A DNA stretch of 64,000 bases from Hoyosella sp. YIM 151337 (GCF_026041215.1 NZ_JAPEIQ010000046.1:1-64000); one strand, 5' to 3'; counted from the stretch's first letter, positions 18,211 to 27,390 are shown. The notes: generated by a model from the letters alone, not told the origin. Numbers and translations: made by a program.

Positions 18211-19262
18211 CGTGTACCCCCTGTGAGCAACCGCATCAACTCGTCCGGATCGACTGTCGCCGCCGGATCGTCGGCGCGGGTGCCTAGCAGCACCTTTGCC
18301 AGTGATTCTGGGATGTCGAACGTTCCGTCGAACCGGAGATAATCACCATGCTGGGCGTTGGCGAAGCCATCCAGGAACTCGGCGAGGATGACATGCAAGT
18401 GCCTGAGTTCATGGTTGACGGATTCAAAGGCCGAGACCACGCCCTGTAGGCGCGCTGGAAACTTCGGCAGCTCTGCTTCGGTGTGACTCAGCAACTCTGC
18501 GAGGTCCACGCTCGCCGTAGCGAACCGGTCCACGAATACACCAATCTGCTGCTCCTGCTGGGCGAGTACGTCGAGCATCGGCCCTGAGCTTTCCAGGCCA
18601 CGCTCAAAATTGGCACGGTTATCTGCAAGCTGTGCGGTGGTGCTGGCCAGCGCAGTAAGGGTTGCGTCAATTTCCGCCTGCTGCGTGCTGATCGTGTCCA
18701 TGATGACGATCAGCGAATCAACAAGGCTGGCGAAATCGTCGCCGCGCCCGCGGAACGCGTCGGCGGCCTCTCGCACGACGATCTCGAGCTGGTCGATTCC
18801 GCTTGCCTGCAGAACCAGGCCAATCGCGGCGATACTCGACTCGAGTTCTGGCCCGAGTTCGGTGGCGTCACGGGTGATGACGCTGCCCTCGTCGAGCGTC
18901 AGAGCTGACGGCTCGGCGGGCATCTGCACGCGCACGTATGGGTTCCCCAGCAGCGTGGGCAACTCGACTCGAACCCGCACATTGCTGGGCAGTTCAGTCT
19001 CGCGCTCGAGGCGCATGGTGAGCACGGCTTGGCTGCCTTCTGGGCGTAGGTCACTGATCCGGCCGATCATTCGCTGACCGAGACGAACTTCACTGCCGAC
19101 GGTGAGCAGATCCGCGCTCTGGACAACGGCATCAACGGTGTACGTGTCTCCGCCTTGCGCCCAGTCAGTAGGTATCTGATCGAGGCCCACCGAACAGCCG
19201 GCCACCGTCACCGCCGCGACCACCGCAATAAACGAACGTTTCAGAGTTTTCAGCACCGCCAT
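18207..19262 (-). CDS. mceE: Mce family lipoprotein, E position (LprK-like)
   Basis: A 351-residue Mce subunit with a lipoprotein signal peptide: A-V-T-V-A-G-C with the lipidated Cys at about residue 23, the hallmark of the E position. The MlaD domain follows (V-G-S-E-V-R-L-G-Q-R-M-I-G-R-I), then a helical region. ATG 19262 overlaps the mceD stop by 4 nt; a longer reading from 19382 lies inside mceD and would bury the signal peptide. Confidence 0.92.
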   Translation of the reverse strand: MAVLKTLKRSFIAVVAAVTVAGCSVGLDQIPTDWAQGGDTYTVDAVVQSADLLTVGSEVRLGQRMIGRISDLRPEGSQAVLTMRLERETELPSNVRVRVELPTLLGNPYVRVQMPAEPSALTLDEGSVITRDATELGPELESSIAAIGLVLQASGIDQLEIVVREAADAFRGRGDDFASLVDSLIVIMDTISTQQAEIDATLTALASTTAQLADNRANFERGLESSGPMLDVLAQQEQQIGVFVDRFATASVDLAELLSHTEAELPKFPARLQGVVSAFESVNHELRHLHVILAEFLDGFANAQHGDYLRFDGTFDIPESLAKVLLGTRADDPAATVDPDELMRLLTGGTR

Positions 19263-20374
19263 CACCGGCCCCCCGCCTGAAGAATGCCGCGGATGCCAAG
19301 CGGATCCGACAGGCTGATGGGCAACGAAATCGGGTTTGTGAGCCCCATACCGGTACAGATGGGCGGAGGCACCGGACCACACACGCCCTCGCCCTGCAGA
19401 CCCGACAGCTGCTGCAGCTCTGAAGCAACGTTGAGGCGAATGCGTGCCCGCTGGTCATCTCCGATGAGGTTGTCGATGTTCTGCATGACCAGTGGCAGAA
19501 CATCGATGATGTCCGCGAGCTCGCTGGGTTTCGCGGAAACCGAATCGACTACAGTCCGGATATTGTCGAGCACCACGGGAAGACTGTCGCCGCGTTCGTC
19601 GATGAGTATGTCGATCTCTTCAAAGAACCCCTGGAACGATGTCATGAACTCGGCGATGTTCGCTTCCTCGGCCACGGTTTGTTCGCTGAGGATCGCGAGA
19701 CTTGCTGCGAAGCTGCGGATTTCCTGTTCACGGTCGGAGACGAGGCGAGCGACGTCACCGAGCACCCTAATGATTTCGTCAAGTTCGGCAGTGTGCGCGC
19801 CAGCAATACGGGACGCCGCGGCCACTTCCCGGATCATCGCGTTGGTGTCGGGCCCGAGCCCCTCGAATGAGGCAGCGACACGGTCGATCGCGCCACCGAT
19901 GCCGGCGCCAGTGCTCAACGCCTCGCCGAGATGGTGGAACGACTGCAGCAGGTCATCAAAGGCGATGGGGACATGGGTTTTCTCCCGCGGAATTGTGCCC
20001 CCGTCGGGGAATTCAGGGCCACCGGCGTAACGCGGGGACAGCGCGATGTAGCGATCAGCGAGAATCGACCTGTTCACGATGTACGCTTCGGCGTCCGCAG
20101 GGATCGCTATGTCGCGGTCGACGCGCATTTCAACGCGGACGTGGTCACCAAGGGCTGCCACGGACGTCACCCGGCCCACTTCGATACCGAGCACTTGCAC
20201 CGGACTGTCGGGATAGATTCCGGACGCGGATGTGAACTCCGCGACCATATGTTTGCGGTCTTCACGAAGGAACGCGAACCACACGATCGCAAACACCAGC
20301 GCAATGACGAGGACTAGGGCGAGTATCCGAAGCACACTGCCGCGGTAGCTGCGGGCGGAAGTCAGGTTGGTCAT
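19262..20374 (-). CDS. mceD: Mce family protein, D position
   Basis: A 370-residue Mce subunit: membrane anchor (about residues 14-35), MlaD domain (Y-P-D-S-P-V-Q-V-L-G-I-E-V-G-R-V) and a long helical stretch rich in alternating hydrophobics, ending with an M-G-L-T-N-P-type Pro-rich tail. ATG 20374 overlaps the mceC stop by 4 nt and is followed by the usual charged residues before the anchor. Confidence 0.92.
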   Translation of the reverse strand: MTNLTSARSYRGSVLRILALVLVIALVFAIVWFAFLREDRKHMVAEFTSASGIYPDSPVQVLGIEVGRVTSVAALGDHVRVEMRVDRDIAIPADAEAYIVNRSILADRYIALSPRYAGGPEFPDGGTIPREKTHVPIAFDDLLQSFHHLGEALSTGAGIGGAIDRVAASFEGLGPDTNAMIREVAAASRIAGAHTAELDEIIRVLGDVARLVSDREQEIRSFAASLAILSEQTVAEEANIAEFMTSFQGFFEEIDILIDERGDSLPVVLDNIRTVVDSVSAKPSELADIIDVLPLVMQNIDNLIGDDQRARIRLNVASELQQLSGLQGEGVCGPVPPPICTGMGLTNPISLPISLSDPLGIRGILQAGGR

Positions 20375-21396
20375 CACTGGCACCCTTCGAGCGCACCGAG
20401 CAAGCAGAGCAGATTGTCAGGGATGATCGTGGTCGGGGTATTGACGTCCACCCATGGGCCGTGGCCTGTGACATCGGCGACCTTCCGGAACGTCGGCGCG
20501 CCTTTCTCGATGATTGCTTCGAGGTTGGCCGCTTGCTCCGCGAGGGTTTGCGTGACACTCACAAGGTTGGAGACAAGTCCCGGCCGGTCCTCCAGCAACT
20601 CGTCGAGTTGTGCCGCGACAGTCTCCAGTCCCTGGCTCAGCCGAATCAGCATCTGATGACGGTCAGCGAGTGTCTGCAGAATCGTTGCACCGTGCACGAG
20701 CAGCGAGTCGAAGTTGGCTTGCTGAGCATCAACGGTACGACCGACATCGCGTGCAAGTACGAGGACCTGCTCGATTTGGTCGCCGCTGTCATTGATCAGC
20801 GCCGCGGTTGCGTTCAGGGTGGTGATCGCGTCCCGCATCACCGCCGAGTCTTCCGGCAATGAATCGACCGTGAGCTGAGTGAGTTGACCCAGCTGATCGA
20901 AGTCGAGACCGTCGGTAGATTCATAAGCGGCCCGAGCGATGGCATCGATACTGAAAGGCACGCTGGACTGTGCGAGCGGGATCGTCGCGTCCTCGAGCTC
21001 ACCGGTTCCGTTCGGCTTCACCTCGAGATACATTTTGCCGAGAACGGTGCGCAGTTTGACTGCGGCGGTAGTGCGCTCGCCAAGCTGTACACGCCGCTCG
21101 ACCCGGAAATCAGCGCGTACCAAGGGTCCGTCGAGGACGATGCGGTCGACCTTGCCTGCAGGGACACCCGCCACATACACCGGGTTCCCGACCGTGAGCC
21201 CGCCAGACTCCTCGAGTTCGACACTGTACGAGCTGGTACGCAACAGGTAAGTCACCTGTGGCAGCGCACTGGCTCCAGCGAAGAGTGCCAGCACGAGACC
21301 AATGCCCACCAGCCCGATAATTCCGGGACGGCGCACCCGCAGCGTGGTTGCTCCGGACGTGGTGAGCGTGCGCCACAATGACGTGACCAGGTTCAT
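20374..21396 (-). CDS. mceC: Mce family protein, C position
   Basis: A 340-residue Mce subunit with an Arg-rich N-terminus, an anchor helix (about residues 27-47), the MlaD domain (L-T-V-G-N-P-V-Y-V-A-G-V-P-A-G-K-V) and a helical C-terminal region. ATG 21396 overlaps the mceB stop by 4 nt. Continuous coupling with its neighbours argues that all six subunits are made in fixed proportion. Confidence 0.92.
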   Translation of the reverse strand: MNLVTSLWRTLTTSGATTLRVRRPGIIGLVGIGLVLALFAGASALPQVTYLLRTSSYSVELEESGGLTVGNPVYVAGVPAGKVDRIVLDGPLVRADFRVERRVQLGERTTAAVKLRTVLGKMYLEVKPNGTGELEDATIPLAQSSVPFSIDAIARAAYESTDGLDFDQLGQLTQLTVDSLPEDSAVMRDAITTLNATAALINDSGDQIEQVLVLARDVGRTVDAQQANFDSLLVHGATILQTLADRHQMLIRLSQGLETVAAQLDELLEDRPGLVSNLVSVTQTLAEQAANLEAIIEKGAPTFRKVADVTGHGPWVDVNTPTTIIPDNLLCLLGALEGCQ

Positions 21397-22424
21397 CGGC
21401 ACACCGCCGAATGGCCGCCGCCCACAAGCTGGAACACGTCGACCTCAACGCCGTCGACTTTGAGACTCAGCGTGCAGAGGTACAGCGTGAGCCATGAACC
21501 GTAGTCGCCGATCATGTTGACCGCGGCAGTGATCCGGTCCAGCGAGGTGAGCAGTCCCACGAATGTGTCCGTGTTCGGGATCCAGGTGTCCGTCATGGTT
21601 TTCGCCTCCCGGATGGTTGCATCGAGTTCGTCAAACGATGCTCCGGTGAGGAACTCGGCGAGATTGTCTGCTGTCAGCGAGCCGTCTTCGAGGATGGCGA
21701 TGACGTCGTCATTCTGTGCCGCGATACGCTCTGTGAGCAGTGTTACGGCGCCGAACGCGGCTTCGACATCTGTCTCGTGCGCGGCGACGGTGTCTAGCAC
21801 CACCGCCAGGTCGTCGGCCAGGGTGCTGATCAGCGCGGACCGTTCCAGGAACACTCCGGCGGCATCCACGGTGCCGATCATGAGTGTCTCTAGCGCGTCG
21901 GTGTTACCTTCCAAAGCAGCTATTGCCGCGGCAGCTATGTCGTTCAGCCGCTCCGGTTCGATAGCCGCGAACAACGGTTTGAAGCCGTTGAAGAGTTCGG
22001 TAACGTCAACGGGCTCACGGGTTTGCGAAAGCGGAATGGTCGCCCCCGGCTCGAGCTGCGCCGTGGTAGTGTCGGGGTCCGTCAGCGCCAGGTAGCGGAC
22101 ACCCAGCATGTCAGCGAAACGAACTGCCGCACTGACGTTTTCGGGCAGCGGGTGCTCCCGCGCGATTGAAATGCCCACAAGCGCGTGTTCCCTTCCTTCC
22201 GGTGTCCGCGTGAAGGTAATGTCGCTGACTTTGCCGACGCGAACGCCCGCAAGCGTGACGTCGTTACCCACCATCAAACCGGTGATATCGGTGAACTCGG
22301 CGTGATAGGTGACGGCCTGCCCGGGCACCGGCCGGGCAAGTGTCTGCCAAATGCTTGCGCCCGCGAGAAGTGCGACCATGATGAACGCTCCGACTACCAC
22401 CGCGGCGCCCCAACTGAATTTCAT
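21393..22424 (-). CDS. mceB: Mce family protein, B position
   Basis: A 343-residue Mce subunit: anchor helix (about residues 7-27), MlaD domain (L-M-V-G-N-D-V-T-L-A-G-V-R-V-G-K-V) and helical region with heptad-like leucines. ATG 22424 overlaps the mceA stop (ATGA). It ends with a Cys-containing tail (C-T-L...A-V-C-R), as often seen in B subunits. Confidence 0.92.
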   Translation of the reverse strand: MKFSWGAAVVVGAFIMVALLAGASIWQTLARPVPGQAVTYHAEFTDITGLMVGNDVTLAGVRVGKVSDITFTRTPEGREHALVGISIAREHPLPENVSAAVRFADMLGVRYLALTDPDTTTAQLEPGATIPLSQTREPVDVTELFNGFKPLFAAIEPERLNDIAAAAIAALEGNTDALETLMIGTVDAAGVFLERSALISTLADDLAVVLDTVAAHETDVEAAFGAVTLLTERIAAQNDDVIAILEDGSLTADNLAEFLTGASFDELDATIREAKTMTDTWIPNTDTFVGLLTSLDRITAAVNMIGDYGSWLTLYLCTLSLKVDGVEVDVFQLVGGGHSAVCR

Positions 22425-23701
22425 TCGCTCTCCAGTAGTTCGATGATGTTGCCGCGAATCAGTGGACGCAGCAGCATGTTCGCGGCCGCGCTCGGTCCAG
22501 AACCTCCGTTGGCGGAAGCGTCATTACGGGGTCCGGTCAACTCGTCTTCGAGCATTCGCACTACGTCCGCATCATCGAGTACGGCAGCGAAATTCCCTGG
22601 TATCGCCTCGATCTCACGAACTGTGGACGGCGTGGACTGGCGCGGTGGAACTACCACGCCCGGAGCGGGGCAGGTGGGCCCGCTGAGCCCTGGGTACTGG
22701 GGACACTCATTCGCTGTATAGGGCATGGGATCGGAGAAGTCTGGCACCGCGACGATATTGAACCGCCCAGTCCGGAAGGACGGCGCCGCCGCTTCACCCA
22801 CGGGAACGAGCTGCTGCAGCACTTCAGAAAGCATCGTGCCGCGTGTACCGGGCGTGCTGAACGCAGGACCGCCATCCGCACCCTTGACAACAACGACGAA
22901 CGAGTTCGCGCGCGGCCCGAAGAGTGTGCTCACCGAACCGAAGAGACCCGCGAATTCTTCCAGCGCTTCAGGCACCCGATCGCGACGCGGCAGAATCCGC
23001 TCCGAAAGGAGCGTCGCCTCGTTGAACGCTGCGATCGTGTCGGGAGTGCCGCCATCGAAGTTGCGGGCAACACGACTGAAATCCCGGATGACGTTTTCCC
23101 CAATCGCAGGGGCAAAGGAATCCGTGAAGTTCGCTGAACGAGTGATGAGTTCACCAAACTGGTTGCCGCGGCCGTCGAATGCCTGCGCCAGCGCCGTGAG
23201 AGCCACGTTGAGGTCTGCCGGGTTGAGCGCGTGCACCAGCCCCATGACCTCGTCGTACAGCCCATACAACTGGACTGCTTCGTCAGAGGCATCGACCGCC
23301 AGCACGTCACCAGGTTGCAGCCCCGGCCCGGGCGGGCTTTCCGGCGGAACCAGGACCAGCTCGGTATCGCCGAAGATCGTGCGCGGCGCGACCCGGACGG
23401 TAGTGCCGCGCGGGATCCTCGGCAGCGCGTCGCCGTCGATTCGCATGTCCACATGCGTATATTCGACGCCCTGATCAACCGACGCCGTCTTCCCGATCGT
23501 CGCGCCGAGGTAGCGGACATTGAATTCGTTGCCGATCAGAAAACCCGCATTCGTGGGCAGGATCGTCGACACCATCGGGCGGCGGTCGTACATGCCAGTC
23601 CCCCTGCCAACCACCAAGATGCTGATCACAACGATGAGGATCGTCGCGATCATGCCCTGCAGAACGCGCGACGTTGCCGCGCGGCGAGCCCAGGCGCGCA
23701 T
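22421..23701 (-). CDS. mceA: Mce family protein, A position
   Basis: A 426-residue Mce subunit and first of the six. The anchor helix (about residues 15-35) is followed by the MlaD domain (F-L-I-G-N-E-F-N-V-R-Y-L-G-A-T-I-G) and a helical region, with a Pro/Cys-containing tail (N-E-C-P-Q-Y-P-G). ATG 23701 overlaps the yrbEB stop by one base (TGATG). This operon's substrate is unknown; Mce systems import fatty acids, sterols or other lipids. Confidence 0.92.
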   Translation of the reverse strand: MRAWARRAATSRVLQGMIATILIVVISILVVGRGTGMYDRRPMVSTILPTNAGFLIGNEFNVRYLGATIGKTASVDQGVEYTHVDMRIDGDALPRIPRGTTVRVAPRTIFGDTELVLVPPESPPGPGLQPGDVLAVDASDEAVQLYGLYDEVMGLVHALNPADLNVALTALAQAFDGRGNQFGELITRSANFTDSFAPAIGENVIRDFSRVARNFDGGTPDTIAAFNEATLLSERILPRRDRVPEALEEFAGLFGSVSTLFGPRANSFVVVVKGADGGPAFSTPGTRGTMLSEVLQQLVPVGEAAAPSFRTGRFNIVAVPDFSDPMPYTANECPQYPGLSGPTCPAPGVVVPPRQSTPSTVREIEAIPGNFAAVLDDADVVRMLEDELTGPRNDASANGGSGPSAAANMLLRPLIRGNIIELLESE

Positions 23702-24564
23702 CACTCCACCCCCATACCTGGGACGGACGGTGTGAGCCCGAAGAGGCCAAAAGTGAGTACGACGGCCGACATGCCGATGACGAGGATGCTTGTCCGCAGC
23801 GCGTGGCCAGCCGCCCGACCGACACCTTCAGGCCCGCCCGAGGCGTGATACCCGTACGAGCAGTGGATGACCGCGACGAATATCGCAAACACCACCGCCA
23901 TCGTTATCGACGACGCGAGCGCGCTCGGTGACAGCGATTGCTGGAAGTAGTAGTCGTACGTACCACCGGATTCGCCGCGCAGCACAACAATAGTGAAACG
24001 CGTGGTGAGGTACGCCGATAGCAAACCGACCATATAGACCGGGATGATCGCGACGACCATCGCAATCAGGCGCGTGCTCGCCAGGTAGATCGTCGAGTTC
24101 ACACCGAGGGTGTCGAGCGCGTCGATCTCGTCGGAGATCCGCATCGCGCCCAGCTGGGCTGTGAAGCCGGTCCCCACTTTCGCGGCCAATGCGATCGCGG
24201 CAACGATCGGTGCGACGCCTTGAGTATTCGCGATCGCCGATACCATGCCGGAAAGCGCTGTGAAGCCGAGCAGTTCCAGACCGCGGAACAGCTCGATCCC
24301 GAGCAGCATCGCGGCCACTCCCGACATTGCGATGACCACGCCTATCGTGCCGCCACCGGAGAGAATCGCGGTGGAACCGAAACTGACGTCACTGACTTCA
24401 CGGACAATGACCTTGCGATACCGGACTAGGGCGGTAGGGATGCCGGCAACCATCTTCACACCGAACGCGATGTGCATAGCGACGACTTCGAACCCGCGTG
24501 GAATAGCGCTGAACTTGCCCGCGAATCGCTGGATCCGGTGCCGAGTCGAGTGCGAAATAATCAC
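23701..24564 (-). CDS. yrbEB: YrbE-type permease subunit B of the Mce importer
   Basis: A 287-residue MlaE/YrbE integral membrane protein with five or six helices. The MlaE signature is recognisable (A-A-K-V-G-T-G-F-T-A-Q-L-G-A-M-R-I-S-D-E, including the E-x-D-A-L-D-T-L-G coupling motif that contacts the ATPase). The GTG at 24564 overlaps the yrbEA stop by 4 nt. It forms the inner-membrane channel with YrbEA. Confidence 0.92.
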   Translation of the reverse strand: MIISHSTRHRIQRFAGKFSAIPRGFEVVAMHIAFGVKMVAGIPTALVRYRKVIVREVSDVSFGSTAILSGGGTIGVVIAMSGVAAMLLGIELFRGLELLGFTALSGMVSAIANTQGVAPIVAAIALAAKVGTGFTAQLGAMRISDEIDALDTLGVNSTIYLASTRLIAMVVAIIPVYMVGLLSAYLTTRFTIVVLRGESGGTYDYYFQQSLSPSALASSITMAVVFAIFVAVIHCSYGYHASGGPEGVGRAAGHALRTSILVIGMSAVVLTFGLFGLTPSVPGMGVE

Positions 24565-25376
24565 ATGTACTCCCCGACTGCCGGAACGAGCGTGATGTAC
24601 AGCTGGGACAGCACGACGTTGACGACAAACACCGCGATGAACGCGAGCACCACAGCCTCATTGACGGCGTTCGCGACTCCGGCCGGCCCACCTTTGGCGT
24701 GCAGCCCCTTGAAAGCGCAAATCAGCGCGGAGACGATCGCAAAGCAGGTGGCTTTGATAATCGCCATCATGAAGTCGCTGACCCGGCCATAAGATGTCAG
24801 CGTCATGAGAAACGCTCCCGGCGACTCTCCCACAACGAGAACCTGATTCACGAAGGTGATGAAGACACCGGCAAACGTCACCATGCCCACCATGCAGATC
24901 GCGACGAAGATCGCAGCGAAAACTCGGGGAACAACAACGCGTTCGATGACGTCAACGCTCATGACGTGCAGAGCCTGGACCTCTTCGCGAATGGTGCGTG
25001 AACCCATGTCCGCACAGATAGCGGACCCGCCCACACCGGCCATCATCAGGGCAGTCACCAGCGCCGCGGCCTGCCCGATGATGACGAAGGCGACCACCGC
25101 TCCCGAGTAACCCGCCGCCCCAATCTGGGTGGCGAGACCACCCACAATCACGGCGGTAAGCACACCAATCGGAATCATCAGCAGCAGTGCCGGAATCGTG
25201 CACACCCGAAACAGAAACTGCGCCTGATTCAGTGTCTCTGCCAGCGGAAACCTGCGCAGCGCGATCGCCCGCGCGCCCGTCAGCACCGTTTGCGCCGAAA
25301 ACGTCACCAGCGCTCCGACTTCGTTGACGGCGTCGGGAACCGCCCCACGCTTGGACGAAACGACCTCGATCGTCAC
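24561..25376 (-). CDS. yrbEA: YrbE-type permease subunit A of the Mce importer
   Basis: A 271-residue MlaE/YrbE membrane protein that begins the mce operon. The conserved G-S-A-I-C-A-D-M-G-S-R-T-I-R-E-E-V-Q-A-L loop (ATPase contact) is present. GTG 25376 is chosen because GAGGAG lies about 6 nt upstream; a reading from 25409 adds a charged leader without support. The ATPase that drives the system is not in the operon; a candidate begins at the left edge of the window. Confidence 0.92.
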   Translation of the reverse strand: MTIEVVSSKRGAVPDAVNEVGALVTFSAQTVLTGARAIALRRFPLAETLNQAQFLFRVCTIPALLLMIPIGVLTAVIVGGLATQIGAAGYSGAVVAFVIIGQAAALVTALMMAGVGGSAICADMGSRTIREEVQALHVMSVDVIERVVVPRVFAAIFVAICMVGMVTFAGVFITFVNQVLVVGESPGAFLMTLTSYGRVSDFMMAIIKATCFAIVSALICAFKGLHAKGGPAGVANAVNEAVVLAFIAVFVVNVVLSQLYITLVPAVGEYM

Positions 25377-25454
25377 TGGTTGCTCCTCATCCTCGCGACG
25401 TGGTCTCACGGTGGCCCGAATGGTCGTTCGCGGTCACTCACGCCTGCTCGGCAG

Positions 25455-25496
25455 ATTTTATCAAATATAAAAGTGATGGCAATCACGCGCCATCAC
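25455..25496 (-). promoter_or_regulatory. Candidate promoter and operator of the mce operon
   Basis: On the minus strand TTGCCA (25482-25477), a 16-nt spacer and TAAAAT (25460-25455) make a plausible housekeeping promoter about 75 nt before yrbEA. An 8-bp inverted repeat, GTGATGGC (25473-25480) and GCCATCAC (25489-25496), covers the -35 element, where a repressor would block transcription. Confidence 0.45.
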
Positions 25497-25569
25497 CGGC
25501 TGACAATACCGCCTAATGAGGATTAACTTCAGCCTTTTGGTTAGATTGATCCGCCTTAAAGACACCAGG

Positions 25570-26796
25570 TCAGCACGTGGAAATGGGATCGACACCACGC
25601 AGTCGATTGTCAAGCCAATCCAGAACTTCCTGAGTGCCGTTGAGGTTGAAGTGGTCTGCCCCAGGCACGACTACCTCTTCCACCGGGGTGCCGAGGTCAC
25701 ACGCATTGCGCACTGCCTGCGCCGTCCACGCCGGTGGTACCACAGCGTCACGGTCGCCGTACAGCACGAGCAAAGGCCCGTCCGATACGTGCCGGGGCAA
25801 CGCGATATCGTCGAGCCACTGCCGAATCGCCGTTGTCGCATCCTCGGTAAACGGGCCAATGTCGTCTCGCGAACTCTGCATGAGCGTGAGGGCTGAGTTC
25901 AGCCACCCGTCGTGAGTGCACGCCTCGAGTGCCCCAAAGCCGCCCGCGAGCGGGCCGCGCAGATAGTCGTCGAGATCCACAGAAGGATCCGCGGCCTGAA
26001 ATCCTGCAAGGACGTACGGCAGGAGGCCCAGCTGGAACAGATCGAGTTCCCATGGCGGGTCAGGCTCAGCGATGGGCGTGAGATCAGCCGCAGGCGCTAG
26101 CGCCACAGCACCGAGGAATTCCAGTCCCGTACCGTAGGCCTCCGCCTGCTCGCTCGCCGCCCATGCGGCTTGCCCGCCCTGCGACACTCCAACAGCGAGC
26201 CACTGTGCGCTAAGTGCATCGTTTACTTCCCGCGCCGCACGCACAGCATCGATCACATTGAAGGCGGCCGTCGCAGGCTCGAGGTACGGGTGCGGCCCGC
26301 CAGCTCCAAGCCCTTCGTAATCCGAGGCCACAACCGCGTATCCCCGATCGAGGAGTGAATTGATCCGGGCGGCCTGGCCTAGCATGTCTGGGTACTGCGA
26401 GGGGCCGCACTCTGGCGCTACCCCTGTTGTGCCATGCGCGTATGAGACGACTGGCCAGCCACTCTCAGGCGCAGGACCGTTCGGCACAAACACCGCGCCA
26501 GTCACTTCCGATGGGCCCCCGCTAAGGCCGGATGTCGACCGGTACGTGATTCGCTGCGCCTCCGACACCCGGCTCGCGATCCCCGCATCAAGGTCGGCGA
26601 ACGGAGCCGCCTCCAATACGGCGCCGCGCTCGTCGACCTCCACATCCGATTCCGCGTACTCCGCCTGCGTCTCAGTTGGGGCAAACGGCGACGCATCGTC
26701 GTCCACGTCGCCGATGGTGCATGCTGGCAGCGCGAGAAGGGCAGCCGCGCACCCCGCGGCTAGGAATTGGCGGGCTGGCGATAGTCGTGGACTCAC
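25570..26796 (-). CDS. Secreted lipoprotein lipase/esterase (LIP family)
   Basis: A 408-residue alpha/beta-hydrolase of the secretory lipase family (PF03583). It has a lipoprotein signal (L-L-A-L-P-A-C, Cys 26), the oxyanion segment Y-A-H-G-T-T-G, the nucleophile elbow G-V-S-Q-G-G, an acidic residue in G-D-R-D-A-V-V-P and the His in G-A-D-H-F-N-L, so the triad is complete. It should sit on the outer face of the membrane and release fatty acids from lipids, which could feed the Mce importer encoded immediately downstream on the same strand; the 190-nt gap with its own promoter argues against one transcript. GTG 26796 is the start. Confidence 0.88.
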   Translation of the reverse strand: MSPRLSPARQFLAAGCAAALLALPACTIGDVDDDASPFAPTETQAEYAESDVEVDERGAVLEAAPFADLDAGIASRVSEAQRITYRSTSGLSGGPSEVTGAVFVPNGPAPESGWPVVSYAHGTTGVAPECGPSQYPDMLGQAARINSLLDRGYAVVASDYEGLGAGGPHPYLEPATAAFNVIDAVRAAREVNDALSAQWLAVGVSQGGQAAWAASEQAEAYGTGLEFLGAVALAPAADLTPIAEPDPPWELDLFQLGLLPYVLAGFQAADPSVDLDDYLRGPLAGGFGALEACTHDGWLNSALTLMQSSRDDIGPFTEDATTAIRQWLDDIALPRHVSDGPLLVLYGDRDAVVPPAWTAQAVRNACDLGTPVEEVVVPGADHFNLNGTQEVLDWLDNRLRGVDPISTC

Positions 26797-26898
26797 CCCG
26801 TCGAGTGTGCCGATTTATGCCCGAGTTGGCACGTTCAGCGACGCTCCCCGACGAAATCGAGAACGACGCCGTCAGGCTCTGTGCCGCAGAACGCGAAA

Positions 26899-26928
26899 GC
26901 CGCGATCCCGGAAAACCGGAATCGCGGC
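26899..26928. terminator. Bidirectional-looking terminator hairpin
   Basis: GCCGCGATCCCGG (26899-26911), AAAA loop, CCGGAATCGCGGC (26916-26928): 13-bp stem with one mismatch, preceded by AAA and followed by CTTTA. It lies 57 nt beyond the stop of the antitoxin-like gene. Confidence 0.75.
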
Positions 26929-26984
26929 CTTTACGCACGAGTCGGCTATCGAGCCGACCATCCAGAGGCGAGTGCCTCAAAGAA

Positions 26985-27239
26985 TCATTCCGCAGGAACG
27001 ACCTTCTTGGCGGTCTCCTGGACCTTGCTGACCTGAGCACTGAACTTGCCCTTGGTCTGGGTGTCGACGAACGAAGCAGCCTTGTCGACGGCAGCGTCGA
27101 TGTCACCCTTCTTGCTGACGAGCAGGCTCTTCGCCTTGGCCGTGTTCTCGTTGACGAGGGTCTGCGCCTTAGCGGCGTTCTCGTTAACGAGTGTCTGCGC
27201 CTTGGCAGCCAGATCCTTGACGGAGTCGAATGCGCTCAT
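26985..27239 (-). CDS. Small helical protein, Rv0909/MT0933-type antitoxin family, with 11-residue repeats
   Basis: An 84-residue Lys/Ala-rich helical protein. The C-terminal half (D-I-D-A-A-V-D-K-A-A-S-F-V-D, then T-K-G-K-F-S-A-Q-V-x-K-V-Q) fits the MT0933-type antitoxin family. Residues 11-43 are three 11-residue units (A-A-K-A-Q-T-L-V-N-E-N twice, then a diverged copy), not usual for the family. ATG 27239 has GGGAG 7 nt upstream; longer readings to 27356 are unsupported. In M. tuberculosis this gene is followed by the SRPBCC toxin Rv0910; here that homologue is at 1146-1574. LEA-like stress proteins also use 11-mer repeats and are an alternative. Confidence 0.75.
   Translation of the reverse strand: MSAFDSVKDLAAKAQTLVNENAAKAQTLVNENTAKAKSLLVSKKGDIDAAVDKAASFVDTQTKGKFSAQVSKVQETAKKVVPAE
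27144..27209 (-). repeat. Tandem 33-bp coding repeat (two copies)
   Basis: Two adjacent 33-bp units encode the same 11 residues within the antitoxin-like gene and differ only at silent positions; a third, diverged unit follows at 27111-27143. Retention of protein identity with synonymous changes suggests selection on the peptide. Confidence 0.75.
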
Positions 27240-27390
27240 CATTCTCCCTTTGTCTTTCCGGCGCATCTCTGGCGCCGCATCGGTCGGGGTTTCCCCGCTT
27301 GCCGCCAATTTTCGCAGCCTGCCTGACAAATCGCTACTCAGTGTGGGCATTACCACCTTGCATTACACGAAAACAGCGATGCATAAGACA

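Noticed and set aside
18207-19382. mceE reading starting at 19382
   Set aside because: The extra 40 residues lie in mceD and hide the lipoprotein signal; ATG 19262 overlaps the mceD stop as in all other junctions.
26676-27326. A 216-residue plus-strand frame across the lipase start and antitoxin-like gene
   Set aside because: It crosses a terminator and two well-supported minus-strand genes.
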